Shown here piece by piece: positions 8,471 through 16,739 of a stretch of DNA of 64,000 bases. Location: assembly GCF_018388425.1 (NCBI RefSeq), contig NZ_CP074406.1, forward strand, positions 3,162,001-3,226,000. The letters run 5' to 3'. How positions within the stretch are numbered: position 1 is the stretch's first letter; each line of letters opens with the position of its first letter. The position numbers and the translations under genes are program-made. This DNA comes from Nocardioides faecalis. Lineage in GTDB: Bacteria > Actinomycetota > Actinomycetes > Propionibacteriales > Nocardioidaceae. The notes under the pieces are model-generated. The model was not told the DNA's origin. It did no database searches and saw only the letters and a program-made list of their open reading frames with translations.

Positions 8471-9052
8471 TCAGCGCACGGGGGCGGTGGTCAGCGAGTC
8501 GACGACCTGCTGCAGCTCCTTGGCCGAGGCGGAGCCGAACACCAGCACGGTCTCCTCGCCGACCTCGGCTGCATAGGCGGTGTCGCCGCTGGCGTCGACG
8601 AAGCCCTCCCACTCCCGGGCCACCGGCGCGGTCACCGACGCCGGCACGGTGTAGCCCTCGGCGTCCTCGGCATCCTCGTCGACCCACCGCGAGACCAGCG
8701 AGCCGATCGAGGCGTCCTCCTGCCGCACGCCGACGAACCGGTTCTCGTCGGTGAGCATGCGCAGCGTGAAGACCGGCCGGTCCCCCGGCGTCACCTCGGC
8801 CCCCGTGGCGATCCAGCCCTTGGGCAGCGAGGCCGGGTAGGCGGGGCTCAGACCGGCCTGCTGGGCGGCCGCGACCGACGCGAGGTAGTCCACCTTCTCC
8901 GGCTTGATCTCGAAGTCGTTGCGGAAGGCGCCGGTGAACGCGTACAGCCCGGCGAGGGCGACGACGGTGACCAGCAGCGAGACGACGAGGCCCCACGCAG
9001 AGCGCTGGTAGCGGCCCGGCCGGCCGCTGGGTTCCGGTTTCTGGGTGCTCAT
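8471..9052 (-). CDS. DUF4245 membrane-anchored protein
   Basis: A 193-aa protein with a short basic N-terminus, one membrane helix (about residues 18-40, ending LAGLYAFTG) and an extracytoplasmic domain containing SLPKGWIATGA. This matches actinobacterial DUF4245, function unknown. It is convergent with xseB, as in the mycobacterial xseAB-DUF4245-glpX neighbourhood. The ATG at 9052 (MSTQKPEP) is favoured; 14 extra residues upstream are possible. An inverted 22-bp repeat array begins about 60 bp upstream of its start. Confidence 0.8.
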   Translation of the reverse strand: MSTQKPEPSGRPGRYQRSAWGLVVSLLVTVVALAGLYAFTGAFRNDFEIKPEKVDYLASVAAAQQAGLSPAYPASLPKGWIATGAEVTPGDRPVFTLRMLTDENRFVGVRQEDASIGSLVSRWVDEDAEDAEGYTVPASVTAPVAREWEGFVDASGDTAYAAEVGEETVLVFGSASAKELQQVVDSLTTAPVR

Positions 9053-9114
9053 GACGCGCCCCAGTCTCCCAGCCGACCTCCGCCGACCCGACATCGGCCG
9101 CTCCCCACTCCCCG

Positions 9115-9294
9115 ACTCGTGAGTTTCCGCCCGCCCAGTCGTGAGTTTCCGCCCGCCGAGTCGTGCGTTCTCGTCCGCCCAGTCGCGCGTTCCCGTCGTA
9201 CGACGAAAGGTCCCGACTCGGCAGACGGAAACTCACGACTCGGGGGACGGAAGGTCCCCACTCGGGGGACGGAAACTCACGATTCGGCGAAGGA
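9115..9294. repeat. Inverted array of 22-bp units around a CGTCGTACGACG centre (array A)
   Basis: Four 22-bp units in one orientation (9115-9136, 9137-9158, 9159-9180, 9181 onward) face four in the other (9207-9228, 9229-9250, 9251-9272, 9273-9294). The right-hand core reads ACTCACGACTCGGNNGACGG. They meet at the perfect palindrome CGTCGTACGACG (9194-9205). The arms match in register over about 85 bp each, so a long imperfect hairpin could form. The array lies between the divergent DUF4245 and molybdate-regulator genes. There are no spacers, so it is not CRISPR. A related array is at 43158-43367. Confidence 0.85.
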
Positions 9295-9308
9295 AGGGAC
9301 CGGGGAGT

Positions 9309-9349
9309 CGCATCTGCGGTGGATTGCTGGTGATTCGGGCGCAGATGCG
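9309..9349 (+). promoter_or_regulatory. Twin palindromic operator of the molybdate regulator
   Basis: CGCATCTGCG (9309-9318) and CGCAGATGCG (9340-9349) are perfect reverse complements, and each is itself palindromic except for the central two bases. Their centres are 31 bp apart, close to three helical turns. The right copy abuts a CAGGCT -10-like hexamer (9351-9356) that lies 6 nt before the regulator ATG. Autoregulation by the downstream HTH-TOBE protein is inferred. Confidence 0.55.
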
Positions 9350-9362
9350 GCAGGCTGGTGGG

Positions 9363-9782
9363 ATGGGTGGTGCGGTGGAGTACCGGGTGAGCGAGGCGGC
9401 GGAGCTGCTCGGGGTCAGCAGCGACACGGTGCGGCGCTGGGTCGAGGCGGGCCGCCTCCCGGGGCGTACGACGGCGGGACGCACGATCATCGCGGGTACC
9501 GACCTGGCCGCGCTGGCGACCTCCCTGCTCGACGAGGCCGAGCACGACCGGACCCGCGCCGGGCAGGTCAGTGCCCGCAACCGGATGACCGGGATCGTGA
9601 CGCGGGTGATCGCCGACACGGTGATGGCGCAGGTGGAGATGGCCTGCGGCCCCTACCGGGTGGTGTCGTTGATGAGCACGGAGGCCGCCACCGAGCTGGG
9701 CCTGGAGCCCGGGGTGCGCGCCATCGCCTCGGTGAAGTCCACCAACGTCGTCGTGGAGCGACCCCTCGGGAGACGAGCGTGA
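9363..9782 (+). CDS. MerR/excisionase-type HTH regulator with TOBE (Mop) molybdate-binding domain
   Basis: A 139-aa protein. The N-terminal MerR-like helix-turn-helix ([20 protein letters not shown], about residues 6-50) is followed by a TOBE/Mop-like domain ([21 protein letters not shown], then [19 protein letters not shown]), which in known proteins binds molybdate or tungstate. It is best read as the molybdenum sensor controlling modABC, functionally like ModE. The ATG at 9363 is supported by CAGGCT 6 nt upstream. Its stop overlaps the modA GTG (GTGA), so regulator and transporter are one transcription unit. Confidence 0.82.
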   Translation: MGGAVEYRVSEAAELLGVSSDTVRRWVEAGRLPGRTTAGRTIIAGTDLAALATSLLDEAEHDRTRAGQVSARNRMTGIVTRVIADTVMAQVEMACGPYRVVSLMSTEAATELGLEPGVRAIASVKSTNVVVERPLGRRA

Positions 9783-10627
9783 CCCCCCGACCACGCACCA
9801 CCCCGCGCACCACCCCGCGCACCACCCCGCGCACCACCCCGCGCACCACCCCGCGCACCACCCCGCTCGCCACCCTGCTCGCCACCCTGCTCACCCTCGG
9901 ACTGCTGGCCGGCGTGCTCACCGGCTGCGGCACCTCCGAGGAGGCCGACGGGCAGACCCTGACGGTGTTCGCCGCGTCCTCGCTCACCGGTGTGTTCGAG
10001 GACCTGGAGGAGCAGTTCGAGGCCGAGCATCCCGGCGTCGACGTTCGGCTGTCCTTCGGCGGCTCCGCCGACCTCGTGGCCCAGCTGCGCGAGGGCGCCC
10101 GCGCGGACGTGTTCGCCTCCGCCGACGCCGAGAGCATGGACGACCTGGTGGCGGCCGGGCTCACCGCCGGCGACCCACGCGAGATCGCCACGAACACGCT
10201 CGTGATCGCCGTGCCGCCGGGCAACCCCGCCGGCATCGAGGACCTGACCGACCTCGACGCCGACGACCTGGCCCTGGTGCTCTGCGCGCCGGAGGTGCCG
10301 TGCGGGCGCGCCGCCGCCCGGGTCGCGGCGGCCGCGGACGTCGACCTCTCCCCGCTCAGCGAGGAGCAGTCGGTGAGCGACGTGCTCGCCAAGGTGCGCA
10401 CCGGCGAGGCGGACGCCGGGCTGGTCTACGTCACCGACGTGGCGGCGGCCGGGGACTCGGTCCGGGGCATCGCCTTCGACGAGTCCGACGCCGCCGTCAA
10501 CCACTACGAGATCGCCATCGTCGCGGGCAGCGAGCAGGCCGACCTGGCCGCCGACTGGGCCGACCTGGTCCTCGGCGCGGGCCGCCGGACCCTGACCGAC
10601 GCCGGCTTCGGGGCACCGGACGAATGA
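9779..10627 (+). CDS. modA: Molybdate-binding lipoprotein ModA
   Basis: Substrate-binding lipoprotein of a molybdate ABC importer. Lipobox LTGC (Cys at about residue 48), then [16 protein letters not shown] and [15 protein letters not shown], the oxyanion-binding Ser motifs of ModA; later [22 protein letters not shown]. The signal peptide is odd: before the hydrophobic core it carries about 28 residues of RTTP repeats encoded by a 12-bp minisatellite. The GTG start at 9779 overlaps the regulator stop; no later in-frame start leaves a usable signal peptide. It is followed by modB through an ATGA overlap. Confidence 0.92.
   Translation: MTPRPRTTPRTTPRTTPRTTPRTTPRTTPLATLLATLLTLGLLAGVLTGCGTSEEADGQTLTVFAASSLTGVFEDLEEQFEAEHPGVDVRLSFGGSADLVAQLREGARADVFASADAESMDDLVAAGLTAGDPREIATNTLVIAVPPGNPAGIEDLTDLDADDLALVLCAPEVPCGRAAARVAAAADVDLSPLSEEQSVSDVLAKVRTGEADAGLVYVTDVAAAGDSVRGIAFDESDAAVNHYEIAIVAGSEQADLAADWADLVLGAGRRTLTDAGFGAPDE
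9795..9890. repeat. 12-bp coding minisatellite in the modA signal peptide
   Basis: Six identical copies of GCACCACCCCGC (9795-9866) are followed by two degenerate copies TCGCCACCCTGC (9867-9890). The repeats lengthen the n-region of the ModA signal peptide without shifting frame. Confidence 0.95.
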
Positions 10628-11418
10628 GGACCGCGGCCCGCACCCGCCACGTCGGCGTGCCCCGCTGGCTGCTGCTGCCGGCCGGGCTCGCCGCGCTCCT
10701 GGTGGTGGTGCCGGTCCTCGCCCTGGCCGCCCGGGTGGACTGGGCCGAGCTGCCCTCACTGGTGACCACGCCGGCGGCGCGCTCGGCGCTGTTGCTGAGC
10801 CTGCGCACCTCGGCCGCCGCGACCGCCCTGTGCCTGCTGCTGGGCGTGCCGCTCGCCGTCGTCCTGGCCCGCAGCGACGCCCGTTGGCTGGGTCCGTTGC
10901 GCTCCCTGGTGCTGCTGCCGCTGGTGCTGCCGCCCGTGGTCGGCGGCATCGCCCTGCTCGCCGCGTTCGGCCGCCAGGGCCTGCTCGGTGAGCACCTGGA
11001 GGCCGCGGGCGTGCGGATCGCCTTCTCCACCCTCGCCGTCGTGCTCGCCCAGACGTTCGTGTCGCTGCCCTTCCTGGTGGTCAGCCTGGAGGGGGCGCTG
11101 CGCACCGCCGGCGAGCGGTACGACGTCGTGGCGGCCTCGCTCGGCGCCCGGCCCAGCACCGTGCTCGCCCGGGTCACGCTGCCGCTGGTGCTGCCCGGCC
11201 TGGCCTCCGGCTCGGTGCTCGCGTTCGCCCGCGCGCTCGGGGAGTTCGGCGCCACCATCACCTTCGCCGGCAGCCTGGAGGGCACCACCCGCACCCTGCC
11301 GCTGCTCATCTACAACCTGCGGGCCACCGACGCCGACGCCGCCGTGGCGATGTCGCTGCTGCTCGTCGTGGTCGCCGTCGCGGTGATCGCACTGGTCCGC
11401 CCGCGAGGGGCGACGTGA
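10624..11418 (+). CDS. modB: Molybdate ABC transporter permease ModB
   Basis: Membrane subunit of the molybdate importer, 264 aa with about six hydrophobic segments. The permease EAA-type loop ([20 protein letters not shown]) and the ModB/CysT-typical [15 protein letters not shown] are present. The start overlaps the modA stop (ATGA) and the stop overlaps the modC start (GTGA), so the operon is tightly coupled. Confidence 0.93.
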   Translation: MRTAARTRHVGVPRWLLLPAGLAALLVVVPVLALAARVDWAELPSLVTTPAARSALLLSLRTSAAATALCLLLGVPLAVVLARSDARWLGPLRSLVLLPLVLPPVVGGIALLAAFGRQGLLGEHLEAAGVRIAFSTLAVVLAQTFVSLPFLVVSLEGALRTAGERYDVVAASLGARPSTVLARVTLPLVLPGLASGSVLAFARALGEFGATITFAGSLEGTTRTLPLLIYNLRATDADAAVAMSLLLVVVAVAVIALVRPRGAT

Positions 11419-12503
11419 CCCCGGACATGACCCCGGACGTGCCCCGTGACGTGCCCCGCGACGTGGGCCTGCACGTCGACGTCCGCGTCGCCGACCGCGA
11501 CGTCGAGGTCGCCTTCGAGGTCGACACCGGACAGACCGTGGCGCTGATCGGGCCCAACGGCGCCGGCAAGTCCACCACCCTGGCGGTGCTGGCCGGGCTG
11601 CTGCGCCCCGATGCCGGCGAGGTCCGGCTCGAGGGCCGGCTGCTCACCGGCGACCGGACCTGGGTGGCCCCGCACGCACGCCGTACGGCGCTGCTGGCGC
11701 AGGAGCCGCTGCTCTTCCCGCACCTCCGGGCGCGGGACAACGTGGCGTTCGGGCCGCGCAGCACCGGCGCCTCGCGGGCGGAGGCACGCGCGGTCGCCGA
11801 GCGCTGGCTGAGCGAGGTGGACGCATTGGCGCTCGCCGACCGGCGCCCCGCCCAGCTCTCCGGCGGGCAGGCGCAGCGGGTGGCGGTGGCCCGGGCGCTC
11901 GCCGCCGACCCGCGGCTGCTGCTGCTCGACGAGCCGATGGCCGCCCTGGACGTGGACGCGGCGCCCGCGCTGCGCCGGCTGTTGGGCCGGGTGCTCGCCG
12001 AGCGCACGACCGTGCTGGTCACCCACCACGTGCTGGACGCCCTGCTGCTGGCGGACCGGGTCGTGGTGCTGGAGGCCGGCCGGGTCGTCGAGCAGGGCCC
12101 CACCGCGGACGTGCTGGCCCGTCCCCGGAGCCGGTTCGCCGCCCAGCTGGCCGGGCTCAACCTCGTCGCCGGCACCGCCACCCCCGACGGCGTACGACGT
12201 CCCGACGGGCTCGCGCTGCACGGCACCGCCGCCGGGGACCCGCCCGCGGCCGGGGCCCCCGCGGTCGCGGTGTTCCGCCCGGCCGCCGTCGCTGTGCACG
12301 CCCGGCCACCGGGTGGCAGCCCCCGCAACGCGCTGACGGTGCGGGTGGAGGCCCTGGAGCCGCAGGGCGACCACGTGCGGGTGCGTGCCGGCGGGCTCGC
12401 CGCCGACGTCACGCTGGCCGCGGTGGCCGAGCTGGGGCTGGCCGTGGGCGCGGAGGTCACCTTCGTGGTCAAGGCCAACGAGGTCGCCGTGCACGCCCGG
12501 TGA
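11415..12503 (+). CDS. modC: Molybdate ABC transporter ATPase ModC
   Basis: ATPase of the molybdate importer, 362 aa. Walker [10 protein letters not shown] at 46-54, signature LSGGQAQR, Walker [13 protein letters not shown] and H-loop VTHH, then a C-terminal TOBE region ([19 protein letters not shown]). The first 16 residues are another degenerate 12-bp repeat ([12 protein letters not shown]), with several possible starts inside it. The GTG at 11415 is chosen for the overlap with modB. The gene ends before a small GC hairpin. Confidence 0.93.
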   Translation: MTPDMTPDVPRDVPRDVGLHVDVRVADRDVEVAFEVDTGQTVALIGPNGAGKSTTLAVLAGLLRPDAGEVRLEGRLLTGDRTWVAPHARRTALLAQEPLLFPHLRARDNVAFGPRSTGASRAEARAVAERWLSEVDALALADRRPAQLSGGQAQRVAVARALAADPRLLLLDEPMAALDVDAAPALRRLLGRVLAERTTVLVTHHVLDALLLADRVVVLEAGRVVEQGPTADVLARPRSRFAAQLAGLNLVAGTATPDGVRRPDGLALHGTAAGDPPAAGAPAVAVFRPAAVAVHARPPGGSPRNALTVRVEALEPQGDHVRVRAGGLAADVTLAAVAELGLAVGAEVTFVVKANEVAVHAR

Positions 12504-12541
12504 GGAGCCGACTCGGGGCCGATCGGCCGCCGACCGGCGGG

Positions 12542-12558
12542 TGCCCGCCCGGCGGGCA
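12542..12558. terminator. Short GC hairpin between modC and glpX
   Basis: TGCCCGCC and GGCGGGCA form an 8-bp inverted repeat around one base. It may be a weak terminator of the mod operon; there is no T-run. Confidence 0.35.
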
Positions 12559-12584
12559 GCCGTCCGGGCGTACCGGTCCCCCGC

Positions 12585-12590
12585 TAGAAT
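12585..12590 (+). promoter_or_regulatory. -10 element of glpX (leaderless)
   Basis: TAGAAT lies exactly 6 nt before the glpX ATG, and no Shine-Dalgarno is present. Transcription would start at or next to the A of the ATG. The -35 region is weak. Confidence 0.65.
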
Positions 12591-12596
12591 CCGGCC

Positions 12597-13610
12597 ATGA
12601 ATGACGCCGTAGCCGTTGAGCCCGCCGCCCCCGACCGCAACCTGGCCCTGGAGCTGGTCCGGGTCACCGAGGCAGCAGCGATGGCAGCAGGCCGCTGGGT
12701 CGGTCGGGGCGACAAGAACGGCGCCGACGGCGTGGCCGTGCAGGCGATGCGGGTGATGATCTCCAGCGTCTCGATGAACGGCACCGTGGTCATCGGCGAG
12801 GGCGAGAAGGACAACGCCCCGATGCTCTACAACGGCGAGCAGGTCGGCGACGGCACCGGGCCGGAGTGTGACATCGCCGTCGACCCCATCGACGGCACCA
12901 CGCTGACCGCGAAGGGCATGCCCAACGCCGTCGCCGTGCTCGCCGCCGCCCCGCGCGGCACCATGTACGACCCCTCCGCGGTCTTCTACATGGAGAAGCT
13001 CGTCACCGGCCCGGAGGCCGCCGACGTCGTCGACATCCGCATCCCCGTCGCGGAGAACATCCGCCGGGTCGCCAAGGCCAAGGGCTCCAACCCCTCCGAC
13101 GTGACGGTCATGCTGCTCGACCGGCCGCGCCACGAGCAGATGGCCGAGGAGATCCGCGGCACCGGCGCCCGGATCAAGTTCATCAGCGACGGTGACGTCG
13201 CCGGCGCGATCATGGCCGCCCGCGCGGACACCGGCATCGACCTGCTGCTCGGCATCGGGGGCACCCCCGAGGGCATCATCGCCGCCTGCGCGATGAAGGC
13301 CATGGGCGGCACGATCCAGGGCCGGCTGTGGCCCACCGACGACGAGGAGCGCCAACGCGCGATCGACGCCGGCCACGACCTCGACCCGGACCACATCCTG
13401 ACCACCGACACCCTGGTCACCGGCGACGACTGCTTCTTCGTCGCCACGGGCATCACCGACGGCGAGCTGCTCCGCGGCGTGCGCTACCGCGCCGGCGGCG
13501 CCACCACCCAGTCGCTGGTGATGCGCTCGCGCAGCGGCACCATCCGCACCATCACCTCCGAGCACCAGCTCTCGAAGCTGCGCGGGTTCTCCTCGATCGA
13601 CTTCGACTGA
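12597..13610 (+). CDS. glpX: Class II fructose-1,6-bisphosphatase GlpX
   Basis: Hydrolyses fructose-1,6-bisphosphate in gluconeogenesis. The metal-binding motifs [15 protein letters not shown] and [14 protein letters not shown] are intact, and the 337-aa length is normal. Actinobacteria usually rely on this class II enzyme as their only FBPase. In relatives it lies next to DUF4245 and xseAB; here about 3.5 kb carrying the mod operon separates them. A perfect 14-bp hairpin follows the stop. Confidence 0.96.
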   Translation: MNDAVAVEPAAPDRNLALELVRVTEAAAMAAGRWVGRGDKNGADGVAVQAMRVMISSVSMNGTVVIGEGEKDNAPMLYNGEQVGDGTGPECDIAVDPIDGTTLTAKGMPNAVAVLAAAPRGTMYDPSAVFYMEKLVTGPEAADVVDIRIPVAENIRRVAKAKGSNPSDVTVMLLDRPRHEQMAEEIRGTGARIKFISDGDVAGAIMAARADTGIDLLLGIGGTPEGIIAACAMKAMGGTIQGRLWPTDDEERQRAIDAGHDLDPDHILTTDTLVTGDDCFFVATGITDGELLRGVRYRAGGATTQSLVMRSRSGTIRTITSEHQLSKLRGFSSIDFD

Positions 13611-13655
13611 GCCGAGGCCCAGCAGCACCCGAGAGGCTCCACACCGGAAAAATGC

Positions 13656-13687
13656 CCGCGGCACGGCGATGGGTCGCCGTGCCGCGG
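13656..13687. terminator. Hairpin between convergent glpX and hydrolase genes
   Basis: A perfect 14-bp stem (CCGCGGCACGGCGA at 13656-13669 with 13674-13687) and a TGGG loop. Its position suits termination in both directions. Confidence 0.8.
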
Positions 13688-13696
13688 AGACCGGCC

Positions 13697-14539
13697 TCAG
13701 GCCGTCTCGACCACCCGCAGCACGCCGCCGGCGCTGGCGACGATGTCGCTGTGCTCCAGCAGCGAGGTGGAGACGATGTCGATGACGCGGGGGTCGCACA
13801 CGAGACCGACGTGCGAGGCGCGCACCTCGACGGGACGCCCGTCGGGGTCGATGCAGGCCCGCCAGTCGACGATGCCGTCGCGGCGCGAGTACACGTTGGT
13901 CATCGCGACGTCGTGGCGCAGCGGCTCCTGGGACTCCACGAAGCTCAGGTGGGCGCACTCCCCGCTGACGCAGTCGGAGCCCATCACACCGGGCAGGCCG
14001 ACGTCGGCGAGCCGGTTGAGCATCCGCACCCCGCGGGTGAGCACGCCGTGGTGCGCGGCCGGGGCCCGCATCGGGCTGCCCATGGTCACGATGCCGGCCA
14101 CCAGGTCGGGTCGCCGGGCGGCCAGCCCGCGGGCGATCATGCCGCCGAGGCTGTGACCCACGATCTGCACCCGGGTGCCGCGGCGCTCGGCGAGCTCCTC
14201 GAGGCGCTGCTCCAGGGTCAGCGTGGACTGCATCGTGCAGTTCACGTTGGCGGTGATCCGGGAGCGGTACGTGCGGAAGCCGCGCTCGCGCAGCTCGGCG
14301 CTCATCGCCGCCAGCGTCCAGTCCCCGGCGAGGAAGCCGGGGATCAGCAGGACCGGCTCCGCAGCCCGTGCCGCGCTCCGCTCGCTGAACGGCGTACGAC
14401 GGCGCACGACGCGGGTCGTGCTGCGTCGGGCCGCGAACCTGCCAGCCTCGGTCAGCACGCTGCTCTCCCGGAGGAGGGCGGCGAGCGCCGGGCGTCCGTA
14501 GCCCTCGGGCAACAACCAGGGCGCCATGATCTGAGTCAC
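13697..14539 (-). CDS. Alpha/beta-fold hydrolase, triacylglycerol-lipase/PGAP1-like
   Basis: A 280-aa putative esterase or lipase. Oxyanion region VLLIPGFLAGDWTL, nucleophile elbow GHSLGG and a C-terminal SHVGLVCDP supplying the likely catalytic His. No signal peptide is evident. The GTG at 14539 is chosen because TAACAT (14547-14552) lies 7 nt upstream; a longer in-frame start exists at 14599 and a shorter one at 14527, neither with a ribosome site. It is divergent from another hydrolase gene, and the 69-bp gap holds two palindromes. The substrate is unknown. Confidence 0.75.
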   Translation of the reverse strand: MTQIMAPWLLPEGYGRPALAALLRESSVLTEAGRFAARRSTTRVVRRRTPFSERSAARAAEPVLLIPGFLAGDWTLAAMSAELRERGFRTYRSRITANVNCTMQSTLTLEQRLEELAERRGTRVQIVGHSLGGMIARGLAARRPDLVAGIVTMGSPMRAPAAHHGVLTRGVRMLNRLADVGLPGVMGSDCVSGECAHLSFVESQEPLRHDVAMTNVYSRRDGIVDWRACIDPDGRPVEVRASHVGLVCDPRVIDIVSTSLLEHSDIVASAGGVLRVVETA

Positions 14540-14546
14540 ATCATTG

Positions 14547-14566
14547 ATGTTACGCCGCCGCAACAT
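14547..14566. promoter_or_regulatory. Candidate operator between divergent hydrolase genes
   Basis: ATGTT and AACAT flank a GC core at 14547-14566. The central 18 bases, TGTTACGCCGCCGCAACA, are palindromic at 14 of 18 positions. The site covers the proposed -10 (TAACAT on the reverse strand) of the lipase-like gene. TetR-type control is possible; no regulator gene is adjacent. Confidence 0.4.
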
Positions 14567-14586
14567 TCTCAAACGGGGTGCAACCC

Positions 14587-14596
14587 CCCAATTGGG
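14587..14596. promoter_or_regulatory. Perfect palindrome CCCAATTGGG
   Basis: This 10-bp palindrome directly precedes the CACACT hexamer that lies 6 nt before the ATG of the forward hydrolase gene. It may be an operator, or could be chance. Confidence 0.3.
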
Positions 14597-14608
14597 CACA
14601 CTGGGGTC

Positions 14609-15547
14609 ATGTCAGAACCCTCGTCGCCCCAGCCCTCACCCGAATTGACTACGTCGGACGAGGCCTTCGCCCCGCTGCCCTCGGGAGTCGAGCTGTGCTA
14701 CCAGACCTTCGGGGAGGCCTCCGGAGAGCCGCTGCTGCTGGTGATGGGGCTGGGCGGACCGATGACCTGGTGGCCCGACGCACTGTGCCGGATGCTGGCC
14801 GAGGCGGGGTTCTACGTCGTCCGCTACGACAATCGCGACATCGGTCGCTCCTCGCGGATGTCCGGCCAGGTGGGGGTGGGGACGCTGGCCCGGGCCCTCC
14901 TGGGACGGGCGACCAGCGCGCCGTACTCCATCGACGACCTGGCCCAGGACGCCCTGGGCCTGATGGACCACCTCGGCCTGGACTCGGCCCACGTGGTCGG
15001 GGTGTCGATGGGCGGGATGGTCGCGCAGACGATGGCCCTCACCGCCCCGCAGCGGGTGCGCTCCCTGACCAGCATCATGTCCACCACCGGGCACCGGCGC
15101 GTCGGCTGGCAGAGCCCTGCCCTGCTGACGACGCTGCGCGCCTCCCGCGGCCCGGGCAAGCAGGCCTACGTCGAGCGCAGCGTCGTGGTGTGGGGCCTCA
15201 TCGGCTCGCCGGGGTTCCGCCAGCCCGAGGAGGAGCTGCGGGACCGGGCCGGCGCCACATGGGAGCGCGGCATCGACGACGCCGGGGTGAGGCGCCAAGC
15301 GCTGGCCGTGCTCACCCAGCCTGACCGCACCCCTCGGCTCGGCTCGCTGCAGATGCCGACGCTGGTGATGCACGGCCTGGACGACCGGATGGTGCACGTC
15401 TCCGGAGGGCGGGCGACCGCGCGGGCGATCCGCGGCGCGGAGCTGGTGGTCATCCCGGGCTGGGGTCACGACCTGCCCGAAGCCCTCTACCCCACCTTCG
15501 TGCGCTGGATCTCCCGGACCGCGGAGCGCGCGCTCAGTGCGCGCTGA
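14609..15547 (+). CDS. Alpha/beta hydrolase, RdmC-like
   Basis: A 312-aa hydrolase with the full fold signature: GVELCYQTFGEASGEPLLLV, YDNRDIGRSS (typical of the aclacinomycin methylesterase RdmC group), nucleophile elbow GVSMGGM, acid HGLDDRMV and catalytic His in GWGHDLP. Likely a carboxylesterase; the substrate is unknown. The ATG at 14609 is preceded by CACACT 6 nt upstream. Its 3' end overlaps the convergent ABC-transporter ATPase gene by 14 bp, so the two transcripts form an antisense tail pair. Confidence 0.82.
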   Translation: MSEPSSPQPSPELTTSDEAFAPLPSGVELCYQTFGEASGEPLLLVMGLGGPMTWWPDALCRMLAEAGFYVVRYDNRDIGRSSRMSGQVGVGTLARALLGRATSAPYSIDDLAQDALGLMDHLGLDSAHVVGVSMGGMVAQTMALTAPQRVRSLTSIMSTTGHRRVGWQSPALLTTLRASRGPGKQAYVERSVVVWGLIGSPGFRQPEEELRDRAGATWERGIDDAGVRRQALAVLTQPDRTPRLGSLQMPTLVMHGLDDRMVHVSGGRATARAIRGAELVVIPGWGHDLPEALYPTFVRWISRTAERALSAR

Positions 15548-16733
15548 CCTCCGAGGCCGCGATCCGTCCGGCGCGCTCACGGTCGACGGTGAGGTTCTCG
15601 CCGGTCTCGGGGTCGAACAGGTGGATGCGCCGTCCGTCGACCCAGATCTCGGCTTCCTGGCCCTCCTGGATCCGGCTGGCACCGTCGAGGGAGACGATCA
15701 GCTGGGTGCGCAGCGCCTCGCTGTCGAGGTCCTTCTCCAGCTGCGCCAGCTCGCGGGTGACCTCCGGCGGCGCCTCGAACGGGATGTAGGCGTAGGTCTC
15801 GTTGCCCAGCCACTCCACCGTGTCGACCTCGGCGGTGAACGTGGACCCGGCCTTCTTCTCATCGGCCAGTGAGGCGTCCTCGAAGTGCTCGGGCCGGATG
15901 CCGGCGATGAGCAGCCCTCGACCGGCGGCCCGCTCGGCCTTGTCGGCCGGGATCTCCACGCTGCCGAACGGCAGCTGCACCGAGGTGCCCTCGACGGTGG
16001 CGGGCAGGAAGTTCATCGGCGGGGAGCCGATGAAGCCGGCGACGAAGAGGTTGCCAGGGTTCTCGTAGAGCTCGCGCGGCGTCGCGAGCTGCTGCAGCAG
16101 GCCCCGCTTGAGCACCGCGACCCGGTCGCCGAGGGTCATCGCCTCGGTCTGGTCGTGGGTGACGTAGACGGTGGTGATGCCGAGCTGTCGCTGCAACCGG
16201 GCGATCTCAGTGCGCATCTGGCCGCGCAGCTTGGCGTCGAGGTTGGACAGCGGCTCGTCGAAGAGGAAGGCGTCGGCCTTGCGGACGATCGCGCGGCCCA
16301 TCGCGACGCGCTGCCGCTGGCCGCCGGAGAGGTTGCCGGGCTTGCGGTCGAGGTGCTCGGTGAGCTCCAGGGTCTCCGCCGCGTCACGCACCAGCCGGTC
16401 GACCTCCTCGTCGGGCATCTTGGCCAGCCGCAGCGGGAACGCGATGTTCTCGAAGACCGTCAGGTGCGGGTAGAGCGCGTAGTTCTGGAACACCATCGCC
16501 AGGTTCCGCTCGCGCGGGGCGAGGTCGTTGACCCGCCGGTCCCCGATCATCATGTCGCCGGAGGTGATGTCCTCCAGGCCGACGATCATCCGCAGCAGCG
16601 TCGACTTCCCGCAGCCGGAGGGGCCGACGAGGATCATGAACTCCCCGTCCGCGACGTCGATCGAGACGTCGTTCACGGCAGGGAACCCGTCGCCGTACTT
16701 CTTGACGATGTTCTTCATCGTGATGGCGGCCAT
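15534..16733 (-). CDS. Sugar ABC transporter ATPase (SugC/MsmK/UgpC type)
   Basis: A 399-aa ATPase energising a carbohydrate importer. Walker A GPSGCGKST, signature LSGGQRQRVAMGRAIVRK, Walker B LFDEPLSNLDAKLR, then a long C-terminal TOBE/OB regulatory region characteristic of the MalK/UgpC class. It is the last gene of a four-gene operon (binding protein, two permeases, ATPase) in the same order as mycobacterial lpqY-sugA-sugB-sugC. Its 6-bp spacing to the upstream permease indicates cotranscription. Confidence 0.9.
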   Translation of the reverse strand: MAAITMKNIVKKYGDGFPAVNDVSIDVADGEFMILVGPSGCGKSTLLRMIVGLEDITSGDMMIGDRRVNDLAPRERNLAMVFQNYALYPHLTVFENIAFPLRLAKMPDEEVDRLVRDAAETLELTEHLDRKPGNLSGGQRQRVAMGRAIVRKADAFLFDEPLSNLDAKLRGQMRTEIARLQRQLGITTVYVTHDQTEAMTLGDRVAVLKRGLLQQLATPRELYENPGNLFVAGFIGSPPMNFLPATVEGTSVQLPFGSVEIPADKAERAAGRGLLIAGIRPEHFEDASLADEKKAGSTFTAEVDTVEWLGNETYAYIPFEAPPEVTRELAQLEKDLDSEALRTQLIVSLDGASRIQEGQEAEIWVDGRRIHLFDPETGENLTVDRERAGRIAASEVSAH

Positions 16734-16739
16734 CTGACC

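Noticed and set aside
9115..9294. CRISPR-like array
   Set aside because: Units are contiguous 22-mers without variable spacers, arranged in opposite orientations around a palindrome; no cas genes are present.
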